A stretch of 64,000 nt of DNA, taken from contig JAXMBM010000015.1 in the NCBI GenBank assembly GCA_046349855.1, positions 62,001 through 126,000 on the forward strand, given 5' to 3'. This DNA is from CAIXSC01 sp046349855 (lineage in GTDB: Bacteria > Planctomycetota > Planctomycetia > Pirellulales > Pirellulaceae). The translations under genes were made by a program, and so were the position numbers. The notes under the pieces are model-generated. The model did no database searches, had not been told where the DNA came from, and saw nothing but the letters and a program-made list of their open reading frames with translations. Position 1 is the first letter of the stretch, and every line of letters starts with the position of its first letter. This document shows, one piece after another, positions 43,501 through 55,500 of the stretch.

Positions 43501-46500
43501 CCGTGACCGCCGAGAAGTTCAAAGTGTGTGGCCCGTTCGCCGCGGTTGAACAGCAGGTTGCCTTGGGCCGGTAACCGCTGGACATACCAGGGGACAGCAT
43601 CACCGACAACAGCCACCGCCGGCAGGTCGGTGCCGAGCGGTACAGCACTACCTTGCAAGGTGACGTTAGCCGAATCGGCTCCGACGTTGGTCAACAGATT
43701 GAAGCCCCAGCCGCCCAGCAGCGTGATCCGGCCGACATGCGCCCCGGCGTTGAGCAACCAGTCGGGACTGCTGTTGACCGGAGCGGTGTAATCGATCGCC
43801 GCCACTCCGTCGCCCAGGTTATTCAGCACGTCGCCCAACGGGAAGCTCCAGATTCCCCGATCGGGCGCACCGGCGGTGTCGAACTGAATGTGCGGCAATC
43901 CCGGCGCCTCGTTGTACAGCAGGTCGGGAGCCGCCTGGCCATGCAGTGCGAGTGAGAACCCCGTCCCGGCGGCGAAATTATTGAGCGCGTTGTAGCCCGC
44001 TCCACCCCGCAACGTGATCGTCGGCGGATCATTCCCCGAAAGCCTGGCCGGGCCGCGATTGACCAGCAGGTTATAGCTACTCGGCGTCGCCTCGCCTCCC
44101 GACGCCGGCACGGTCGCACTCGGGCCGGTCGCGTCGAACAGAATACTGGAGGCCGTTCCCAGGTTGGTCAAAGTGTTGGTACCACCGCCGGGCCGGAAGG
44201 TCAGTGCTCCCACAACGGACCGCGGTCCAAAATAGAGAGCGTCGTTGGCCTCGCCACCTCGGATGTCTGTCGTCCCCAGGATCGTCCCCTCGTTCGTCAT
44301 CCGCAGGTCACCGTCCCCCGTGATCGTGAGGATGGCGCCGGTCGAGGTGGTGGGCGTCGAGGTCCCCAGCGTGCCGCTGTTCTGGAAGAGGATCGTGCCA
44401 CCGCTGCTGGTGCTGATGTCGACCGCCTGGTAAATCGTGCCGGTCGACGTGTTGTCGAACGAGATGTAGCCGCCGTCGGTCCCGCTGCCGTCCCCCGTGA
44501 TCGTCAGGATCGGGCCGGTCGAGGTGGTGGGCGTCGAGGTTCCCAGCGTGCCGCTGTTCTGGAAAATCACGCTGGTACCGCCGCTGGTGCTGATGTCGAC
44601 CGCCTGGTAGATCGTGCCGGTCGACGTGTTGCTGAAAGAGATGTAGCCGCCGTCGGACCCGCTGCCGTCCCCCGTGATCGTCAGGATCGGTCCGGTCGAG
44701 GTGGTGGGCGTCGAGGTCCCCAGCGTGCCGCTGTTCTGGAAGAGGATCGTCCCACCGCCACTGGTGCTGATGTCCACCGCCTGGTAGATCGTGCCGGTCG
44801 AGGTGTTGCTGAAGGAGATGTAGCCGCCATCGGTCCCGCTGCCGTCTCCCGTGATCGTCAGGATCGGTCCGGTCGAGGTGGTAGGCGTCGAGGTCCCCAG
44901 CGTGCCGCTGTTCTGGAAGAGGATTGTGCCACCGCCGCTGGTGCTGATGTCGACCGCCTGGTAGATCGTGCCGGTCGAGGTGTTGCTGAAGGAGATGTAG
45001 CCGCCATCGGTCCCGCTGCCGTCTCCCGTGATCGTCAGGATCGGTCCGGTCGATGTGGTGGGCGTCGAGGTCCCCAGCGTGCCGCTGTTCTGGAAGAGGA
45101 TCGTGCCACCGCCGCTGGTGCTGATGTCGACCGCCTGGTAGATCGTGCCCGTGGAGGTGTTGTCAAACGAGATGTAGCCACCGTCGGTCCCGCTGCCGTC
45201 TCCCGTGATCGTCAGGATCGGGCCGGTCGAGGTGGTGGGTGTCGAGGTCCCCAGCGTGCCGCTGTTCTGGAAGAGGATCGCGCCGCCCTCGCTGGTGCTG
45301 ATGTCCACCGCCTGGTAGATCGTGCCGGTCGAGGTATTGCTGAAGGAGATGTAGCCGCCATCGGTCCCGCTGCCGTCCCCCGTGATCGTCAGGATCGGGC
45401 CGGTCGAGGTGGTGGGTGTCGAGGTCCCCAGCGTGCCGCTGTTCTGGAAGAGGATCGTGCCACCCTCGCTGGTGCTGATGTCCACCGCCTGGTAGATCGT
45501 GCCGGTCGAGGTGTTGCTGAAGGAGATATAGCCGCCATCGGTCCCGCTGCCGTCCCCCGTGATCGTCAGGATCGGTCCGGTCGAGGTGGTGGGCGTCGAG
45601 GTCCCCAAGGTGCCGCTGTTCTGGAAAATCACGCTGGTACCGCCACTGGTACCGATGTCGACCGCCTGGTAGATCGTGCCCGTGGAGGTGTTGTCGAAGG
45701 AGATGTAGCCGCCGTCGGTCCCGCTGCCGTCCCCCGTGATCGTCAGGATCGGGCCGGTCGAGGTCGACGTGCCCAGCCACCCGTCGTTCTGGAAAATCAC
45801 TCCGGTGCCGCCACTGGTGCTGATGTCGACCGCCTGGTAGATCGTGCCCGTGGAGGTGTTGTCGAACGAGATGTAGCCGCCGTCGGTCCCGCTGCCGTCC
45901 CCCGTGATCGTCAGGATCGGGCCGGTCGAGGTCGAGGTGCCCAGCCACCCGTCGTTCTGGAAGATCACTCCGGTGCTGCCACTGGTGCTGATGTCGACCG
46001 CCTGGTAGATCGTGCCCGTGGAGGTGTTGTCGAAGGAGATGTAGCCGCCGTCGGTCCCGCTGCCGTCCCCCGTGATCGTCAGGATCGGGCCGAGCGAGCT
46101 CATCGTTCCCAGCGTGCCATCATTCTGAAACAGGACCTCCGCGCCGCCGCTGGTGCGGATGTCGATCGTTTGGTAGATCGTGCCTGTCGACGAGCTGGAG
46201 AACGAGACCAAACCGCCGTCGGTCCCGCTGCCGTCACCCGTAACCCGCAGCAGACCGCTGTTGTGCAGTTCGAACCGGCCGCCGATTTGCTTGAACAGGC
46301 CTCCGTCCAAGATGCCGTCGTTGGTGAGGGTTGTCGTGGCACCGGCGCCTTCGTACGTCAGGCGCGTGGCCGTGGTCCCGGCGGTAATCGCCAGTGTGTT
46401 CTGATCGCCGGCCACTCCCCCCAGATCACGGATCGTCAGGTTCTGGGCTCCGCTGGTCGGTAGAAAATACCGATCGCTCCCCGCACCGCCGGCCAGCGTC

Positions 46501-49500
46501 GCGCCGCTGACACCGGTCAACGAATCGCCTTGGCCGGAGCCGACAATGTTGGAAAACAGACCGGCCGCCAGCAGCAGGTGATCGCCGGCCGGTTCGCCCG
46601 ACCGCGGGTCGCTCACGTCCTGCGGATTGGCCGGCAAGTCGCTGCCGGTCGGCACTTGACTCAAATCGAATCGAATGCCGAACGGCGACAGCGAGAAGTC
46701 CAGGGTGTTGGCTCCCTCGATGTCGACGATGGTCTGTTCGCTGAAGGTGACCAGATACTTATCGTCACCGCCGAAGTTGGGCACCAGCGCGGCCGCGGGC
46801 GGAGGTGGCGCCACGTTGGCCAGATCGTTCCCGGGGCCGACGCGGTACACGTCGTTGCCCGCTCCACCGAGCAGATAATCGTTGCCCGAACCGCCGTCGA
46901 GCAGTGCCGAGTAGCCCGCGGAGAGCGTGGAGGCGTCCAGGATATCGTCGCCAGCAAGACCGAGCAGGATCGCCGTGGTGACCCCCGCCGCCTGGAGCAT
47001 GGCGTCGGTGACGACGAGCGTGTCGGGGCCCGTGGTGCCGACCAGCAGATACGCACGGGTCACGGTCGTCGTCGTGTCGTCGTCGTCGCACACGCTGAGT
47101 TCCAGCTGGTAGCCGCTGGCCGGGACATTGGCCAGCGCAAACGTATCGCTGAGGCTGGCCGTGCTGTTGATCGTGCGTGACTCGACGACCGTGCCTGCCG
47201 CGTCGCGGATCGTCCAGCGGTATGTGAAGGTATCGGCGATGCCGGGGTCCGCCAGCTCGGCGCGGAGCTTCAGCGATCCGTCGGTGGAGTCGGCCGTGGG
47301 GAACAGGCCGACGATCGTGGGGCGGACATTCTGGATCGACTGCGCCAGGGCCCCCTCGGCAGCCGGGCTGGTCGCACTGTCCTTGTCGGTGACGGTCACT
47401 TGAAGCGCCGTCGCGTTGTCGACATAGGTATGCGTGGCGCGGAAGGTCCGCGCGCCGGCACTGACTGTGGCCGGCGATACGCTGCCGTCCCCCCAGTCGA
47501 TGCTGACCGTGTGCGTGTCATCGGGCCCCGCATCGGTGTACGCGCCGGTCAACACGACGGTGGTCCCTTCCGGGAGGAGACCGGTGAGCGGCGCGCCGAG
47601 GGCGTTGGTCAGGGTCAGGCTGCCGGGCACCAGATGCGGCGCCTCATTGGCCACAGCCGTCGGTACATCAAGTGCGGCAAAGCGGCCACTGGCGCTGTCC
47701 CGCTCCACGCGGAACGTCGGTGTCTGCGGGGCGCCTGCCACTCCGTTGTCGCGGAACAGCCGGCTCACGCTGGCGGTCGTCGCCGTTCCCAGGAACAGCG
47801 CCTGGTCGAACTGGCCATCGTGATTCCAGTCGATGTGCAATGTATGCGTGCCGCTATACCCGGGATCGGCGATGGTCACCGCGTAGCTCGACGTGGAACC
47901 TTCCGGCGCCGCAGTCGCCTCGACGTTCAGCGTCAGCGGGCGCGGGCGCACCAGGATCGTCATCGCGGCGGTGGCCGGGATGGCCGTCTGATCGTTGTCG
48001 ATCACGCTGACCTGAATCGTGTAGCTGGTGTTGGCATTGGCGACGCTGGTGTAGACGTGCTGCGGAATCTGCAGGCCGCTGAGGATTCGCGTGGGGCTCG
48101 GCAGCGCATTGGCCGGTACGGTCAGGGTCGTCGGGTTGGAGCCGTCGCCCCAGTTGACCGTTACGGTGTGGGAATCGAAAACTCCCTCATCCAGGAACGA
48201 GAGCGGGAGGGAGACCAGATCGCCCTCGTTCCACGTGGTGGCCGCCGGATGGAGTGCGACGTTGGACGGGGGACGATTCTGTACCTGCTGAGTGAACCGA
48301 CCCTGCGGCGTCACATTCTGCAGGCCCACGGGATCATTCACGTTCAGGCGATCACGGACGTAAAGACGCACGTCGTACTGGCCGACGGCCAGCCCCGCGT
48401 TGCCTTCGTCGAGGTAGACATGCTGGGCCGTGAAGCGGCCATTCACTACCGAGGCCGACTGGCGAGGCGAGCCATCCGCCCAGTCGATCTCGACGGTCAG
48501 CGTGTCACCCGAGTTCGGATCGGCGACGCTGCCAGAGATGACGGCCGCCTCCCCCTCGAACACTGGCGCGCCGGGTCGCATCGTGCTCAAGTCGAATTCG
48601 GGCGCCGCGTTGGGCACCGCAATACTGACCGTGCGCACGGCGCTGTTGTGGTCGGGATCGGTCACCCGGACGATCAACGTGTACGATCCGGCGACGCGGT
48701 AGGTATGAGCCAAGGCAAAGCCGTACTGGTCGACCGCCGGGTCGTAGCCTTCGTCCGTGGTGCCCGCGCCGGTGGCGATTTTCTGATAGGGCAGCGATTG
48801 AAGGAACCCATCGCCGTAGTCGATGGCCACTGCCCAGCTGCTGGAATCGGTGTCGACGAAATAGCCGCTGACCAGATCGAGCCGACCGTCGTCGGCCAGG
48901 GGCACGCTTGCCGGCAGGAAGATCCGGGGCTCGCTTCCCACCACAATTTGCCCCTGGGGAATGCTGCCGTCCGCGATCAGCGTCAGCGGACTGAACTCGC
49001 CCACCTGCTGGGACGGTGTGTCGACCGCGATCCCGGTCACGATCCCGCCCACCGTGACTCCGCCGGGCAGGCTGCTCAAGGGATACGCGAACCGGTACCG
49101 CGGCGCGCCGCTGATCGCGCCGGTTGCCACCGTGAGGTTCCCCTGGTTGGGACCATAGGAGCCGGTACTGATGTCCCCGTCGTCGACGGTGCCTTCGACG
49201 AACGAGAACAAGCGCTGAGTGCCTTGCCCAAAGCCGCTTGCCGTGGCGCCGGTCAGGAAGAAGACCAGTTCGGCACCCGCGCGCGGCGCATAGCCGGCGA
49301 CCACCAGATTCGGGCCCACAATCTCGGCCGACTCGACCAACGGCACGCCGATTTCGGCGTCGCTCGTGTCGGGCGAATCGTTGAGTGTCGTGCCCGCGGC
49401 GCCCACGTCAACGGCCAGATCGAAGTTCCCGAAGTAACTCGTGTCGGGATCCCCGATTCCCGACAACCCCAGGTCATGACCACGGTAACCTGTGGTGTTG

Positions 49501-52500
49501 TAGGCGATGATATTCGCCTCGCTCGTGCCGCTCACGCCGGCAGCACTTTGCAGGCCCACAGTGTTGGCCAGCGGGATCGTCTGCGTGGCATCGACGCCGA
49601 GGAAGTTGTTGACGATCTGAGTTCCTTCGCCGCCCGCGCCGACGTAAATGCCGATCGCGTTTCCGCCGATGATATTCCGCGCGGCAGGATTGTCGCCGCC
49701 AATCACGTTGTTGGGCGTTCCCAGAGATATGCCGTAGCCGTTGCCGGCCGGCGCCGTTCCCGCTGGATCGGTACCGATGTAATTGCCGGCGATCGTATTG
49801 CCGGCCAGGCCGACCGGGCTGAACGTCTCGATTCCGGCCTGGCTGTGGTGCGAGATGACGTTGCGCTCCAGGCTGTCGGCCGTGCCATTGGCGTCGGTAC
49901 CGATCACGTTGCCCGACGCACCGGCCGACAACGACACCCCCACGCGGTTCGGCAGGGAATGGCCCGCCGCGTCGATTCCGATCAGGTTGCCCGCAACGCG
50001 GTTGAACTGGGTCCCTACGCCGATCAGCACCACCCCGTCCCCGCCCTCGTTGCCAGCGATGACGTTGCCTTCGGCGGCGTCGTTCGTGCCGTCGCTGTCG
50101 GTCCCGATGAAATTACTCTGCGCGCCGCTCAGCAGGCCGACCGCGTAGTTGGTCACTCCCGTGCCGAAGCCGCTGGTGCCGGCGGGATTCAAACCGAGCC
50201 AGTTGCCCTGGACTCGGTTGCCGCTGGTGCCGGACTGCTCGATGGAAACCCCGCGCCAGTTGCCGCTGATGATATTCCGTGACGCAGCGGTCGGGCCGCC
50301 GATCACGTTGTTCTGTGCGCCGCCCGCGATCCACACGCCCGTGTCATTGGCCAGCGGCGCGGTCCCGGTTCGATCGATGCCGATCCAGTTGCCGAGAACC
50401 GTATTGGCGTTGGCCGCGGAAATCTCGACGCCGGCCCAGGCGTGGCCGCTGATCAGGTTGGCCGAACCAGCACCGGTGCCGCCAATGGTGTTGCCGGTGG
50501 CGCCGCTGAACAGGCCCACACCGCCCTCGAACGCGCCGCCGTTGCCAAGTGCCACCAGGCCGCTGACGTCGGGGCCGATGTAGTTCCCCAGCACCTGGTT
50601 GCCGGTCGCCCCAGCGCCGCTGATCTCGATTCCATAGTCATCGTTGCCGCTGACGACGTTCCGCGCCGCCGACGTCACCCCGCCGATCGTGTTGCCAGTC
50701 GACGTGACGTAGATTCCCGCGACCGCGTTGCCTCGGTCGATCGTGCCGGTCGCATCGGTGCCGATGAAGTTGCCGATCACCGTCGCGCCGCCGCCCGTCA
50801 ATTGCAGCCCGTGGCGGCTGAAGCGGTTGATCGTCAGGCCACGCACCGTACCGCCGGCGCTGCCGGCCGCCAGCGTCAGTCCGTCGACATTCGCACCCGC
50901 TGCGGTGCCGTCCAGTTCGATCAGCGGCAACCCGGCAAAGCCCGGTTGCGACCAGCCGTCCACCAACACACTCTGGGTAATCGACGGCAGGGAAGACGCC
51001 GGCTGGATCGTGCGGACTCCGCTGCCTGAGACGGTGAACGTAATCTGCGATTCGCCGATGTGGCTGTTGGCGTCAAGGATGGCCTGGCGCAGCGTGCCGC
51101 CGCCAGAATCGCCGGTGTCGCTGACCACGAAGGTGGGCAGCACGGTGTGGAGCGTCAAGGCGGTGGCCGTCAGTGACGGACTGAACCAATAGCCGCTCGA
51201 TGGCAGCAGTCCGTTGTACGTGGCAAAATCGCCGCTGCGCGCGGCGAACGTGATGAGCGGAAAACTCTGGCTGGCCGCCGCCGTGAACCCGCCGATCTCG
51301 GTGATGTTCAGCGTGCCCGCGAGATTCGCGGTGCCGGTCACGACGATCTGGTCGAAGTCGGGTGTCGTGGCGTTGGTGCCTTGAATCTCGATTCCCACGA
51401 CGCTCGCACCCGTGAGATTCCAGTCACCGGTGATGGTGACAATCCCTGGCGAGTTTCCGGGCGCGAAGGTGCCGGCCGTTTGCGTGACGGTGGCGTTGAT
51501 CGTGCCCGTGCCCTTGATCAAACCGCCTTGGATGTCGAGCGCCAAAGGGGACGCCACGTCGCCGCCGTGCAGATACAGCGTGCCGCCGGCCAATTGCGTA
51601 AAGCCGCCCGTAAAGTCCAGCGTGCCCGATTGGGCGTCCACCAATCCACCGTTGCCGTTGGTAAACGGAATCGCCGCGTTCATGGTGCCGCTGGAGGAGC
51701 TGCGGCGGAACGTGCCCAGGTTGAGCAGCGTGCCGCTGCCGGTCAGACTCGCGTCACTTTGCCAGTCGATCAGCGCACCGTTCTGGTTGACAATGCTGCC
51801 GGCTGGACCCAGAGTGATGTCGTCGCTGCCATTGATCACCAGCGTCGACGTGTTGCTGATCGCGGTGTTGATCGTCTTCGAGCTCCCGCTGCCGAAGGAG
51901 AACGATCCCGAATTGGCGATCCCTCCGACGCCGCCCAGCGTCCCGCTGGTGAACACAAAGCCGCCGGCCGTGGTAATCGGCCCGTTGGCGTTGAGCGTGC
52001 CGCCGATCAGGCTCAACGTGCCATAGATGGTTCCCGCGGTTGTGACGCTGAGCATTCCGGCGCTGATGGTCAGGCTTTCGTAGTTCGTCAGTCGGTTGAC
52101 CGTATCGACGGTGTTGGTGTTGTGGGTGATCAGAGCCGACCCGCTGATGCTGATATAGGCGTTGTCGGTGCCGACCGGCGCCACGCCCGTACTCCAGTTG
52201 TTGCCGTCGGACCAATCGCCACCGACCGGATTGATCCAGAAGATGGACGTGCCGCTCGGGACAGCCGTCAGGTCCAACGCGACGGAACGATAGTAGGGCG
52301 CAAGGGTGACGGTGCCGTTGTCGGGCATGTTGAACGTCGTGAATCCGCCGACGCGACTGCCGTAGAGCAGCACCTGAAAACTATCGGAATTGGCCAGGCT
52401 GGGCACAAAGCCATTGATCCAGGTTACGTTGATGCTCCCCGCCAAGGTGGCCGTGCCGGTCACGATCAGGCGGTCAAAATCGGGCGTGGTGGCATTCGTT

Positions 52501-55500
52501 CCGCCAATCTCGACGTTCAAGACGCCGCCGGACGTCTGCGTATAGTCGCCTTGGATAATCAGCGCCCCGGGCGAGGTGCCGGGAGCCACGGTGCCGCCAC
52601 TGTTGGTAACGACGCCCTGGACGGTGCCTCTCCCCTGGAGCGTACCTCCGGTCAGCGATAATCCCGCCGGGACCAGCAGCGTACCATTGACGGTCGTTGT
52701 GCCACCGGACTGAATCAGACTCGTGCCCGGCGCACCCGGATCGTACTGATAGATGTCGCGCACTTCCGTCGGGCTCAGGGCGCGACTGTAGATCCCGACC
52801 TCGTCCAGTTTTCCGTTGAGCAGGAAGCTGGAATTATAGTAGCCACCGAGGATCAAGGGGCTGGTAACCGTGCCGATGGCCAACGAGTACGGTCGCGAAA
52901 TGTCTTCGACGCCGTTGATGTAGATCTTCTGCGTTCCCGCCTCCTTGTTATAGACCGCGGCCACGTGATACCAGCTGCCTGGCGTCAGCGCGGCGTTGCT
53001 GGTGGTCTGACCATTGCCTTCGCTGGTCGAACCGTTCAAGCGGAACGTCAAGCGGTTGGAATTGGGGGTGAAGAATCCGAGGGAATAGACCCCCTGGCTT
53101 CCATTAAAGGTCCCCTTGTACACCATTCCGCGATTGAAGTTATTGGTATTCAGGTAGACCCACGTGGAGATGGTCAGCGATCCACTGAGGTCCAAGCGGC
53201 TCGGCGACGCCACACTGACGTAGCTGCTGCCATTGAAATTGAAAGCCTGCCCGCTTTGACCCGGGCTGTAGGTTACGGTTCCGGAAACCGTGCCGTTGTT
53301 GTTGTTGGAACCGCTGTCGTTCGCGTTTCCTTCCCCCTTCCAGAGGCTCACCAGCTGGTTGGTGCTCGGCGCCGGACTCGCCGGCCGTTGCGGCGTGCCG
53401 AACAGGCTGCCGGTGCCGATGGTCAGGTTGCCGCTATTGGTGAAGTTGGTCGGTGGGGTGAAGCTCCGACCATTGGTAATGGTGAAACTCCCCGCGGCCG
53501 TATTCGTGACCAGACCGGCCAACGCATCCGTGGTACCGGTCGAGCCAACGTAGAAATTGGAGGTGCCTCCATCGAGGACGATGGAGGCACTGTTGGTGGT
53601 GATCGCTGTCGGCAATCGCAGCGTTCCCCCGCCCATTGCGATCCACATCCCGCCGGTAAGAATGTTGGCCGACAGATTACTGAGAGTACCGCCGCCGACG
53701 ATCGTACCGCCGGACATCGCCATGAGGACGCCGTTGTTGGTCCAGGTGGGCGAAGTCAGGTTGAGCGTGCCCGCGGTGGCGCTGACCGTGCCGGTGTTGA
53801 CCGTCGTGGACGAATTCAAGTTCAGAGTGGCCCCGGCCTGCACGGACACCGTGCCCTGATTGTCCAGCTGAACGCCATCGACGTTGAACACCGCTCCCGA
53901 GACCGACGCGTTGATTGTCCCCTTGTTCACGAAGGTCGTGTCGGTGCCGGTCCAACCACCGCCGTCCTGGCCCAGCCGGACTCGCGATCCGGAGACGGTG
54001 ATCCCCGGATCGATGGTCACGGTGGCCGCGGCGGCGGCGGACCCGATCACGTTGAATGCACTTGCACCGACCGCAATCGTGCCCGATCCGGTCACCCGCC
54101 CGCTCCCGGTGAACGCGATCGTACCGGCCGCCGTCCCCGCTTCGTCTCCCAGGTCGATGCCGGTCCCACCGACCAGGGTCAGGTCGCCGGTCACGTACAG
54201 CGGGATATAGAGCGCGAGCGCTTTGCGAGTCGCGCCGTTGGCCGACCCGTCCAGCGTGACTCCGTTCAGCGTTCTGGCTCCGCCGGAAGCGGTGTAGAGC
54301 ACCGCGCCGCCGGTGGTGCGGACCGTCCCGCCGTTGATCACCCCCGAGGTCAGGGCCCAGCTCCCGGTGGACGCATTCAACTCCAGGATCGCTCCGCTGT
54401 TGTTCAGCGTCCCGGCAAGGTTCACCGTCCCGCCGGTACGGGCCAACGTCCCGATGCCAGCCGTGGTGAATGAACCGCCGAGATTCAACGTGCCGTCAAC
54501 GACGGAAAAGGTACCGGTGTTGGTCCAGGTCGTGGAAGAGACGTTGACGGTGGCATTGGCCTGCACGGACACGGTGCCCTGGTTGACCAGTTGAACTCCA
54601 TCGACGTTGAACACGGCTCCCGAGACGGACGCGTTGATCGTCCCCTTGTTCACAAAGGCCGTATCGGAACGGGTCCAGCCACCGCCGTCCTGGCCCAACC
54701 GGACTCGCGATCCGGAGATGGTGATCCCCGGATCGATGGTGACGGTGGCCGCCGCGCCGGCGGACCCGATCACGTTGAATGCATTTGCCCCGACCGCAAT
54801 CGTGCCCGACCCGGTCACCCGCCCGCTCCCGGTGAACGCGATCGTACCGGTCGCCGTCCCCGCTTCGTCTCCCAAATCGATGACGGTCCCACCGACCAGG
54901 GTCAGGTCGCCGGTCACGGACAGCGGGCTGGAGAGCACGAGTGCTTTGTGCGTCGCGCCGTTGGCCGATCCGTCCAGCGTGACCCCGTTCAGACCCAGGG
55001 CGTTACCGGAAGCGGTGTAGAGCACCGCGCCCCCGGTGGTGCGGACTGTTCCTCCGAAGATCGACCCCGAAGTCACGGCCCAACTCCCGGTAGCCGCATT
55101 CAAATCCAGGATCGCTCCGTTGTTGATCAGCCTCCCGGCGATGTTCACTGTCCCACCGGTACGGGTCATCGTCCCGATGCCGGCCGCCGTGAACGTATTA
55201 CTGAGATTCAGCGTGCCACTCGTCACGCTCAACGTTTGCGTGTTCGTCCAGTTGGCTCCGTTGAACGTCAGCGTCCCTCCGGCCACCTCCAGGGTCCCCG
55301 ACCCCTGCGAATTGCCGCCGAGGGTGAACGTGCCCGCGACCACCGAGACAGTCTCATTCGAGGTCAGGCTCTTGATCGAGACGTTACCCGAGGAGGTGAC
55401 GAGGTTGGTCCCGGCGATGTCAATCGTCACATCGTCAGTCGCGCCGGGCAGGGTGTTGGTGCTCCAGTTGTTGGCATCCCCCCAATTCAGGGTCCCGGCG

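Noticed and set aside
44310..46250. Regular direct repeats that might be taken for a CRISPR array
   Set aside because: The 177-bp units are fully coding and in frame, with no short repeats or unique spacers and no cas genes.
47400..50282. Plus-strand open frame of 960 codons over the giant gene
   Set aside because: It is antisense to the beta-helix/PKD region of the giant protein. High-GC codon bias leaves the complementary frame open; the protein is Arg/Asp/Val-rich without fold-like features.
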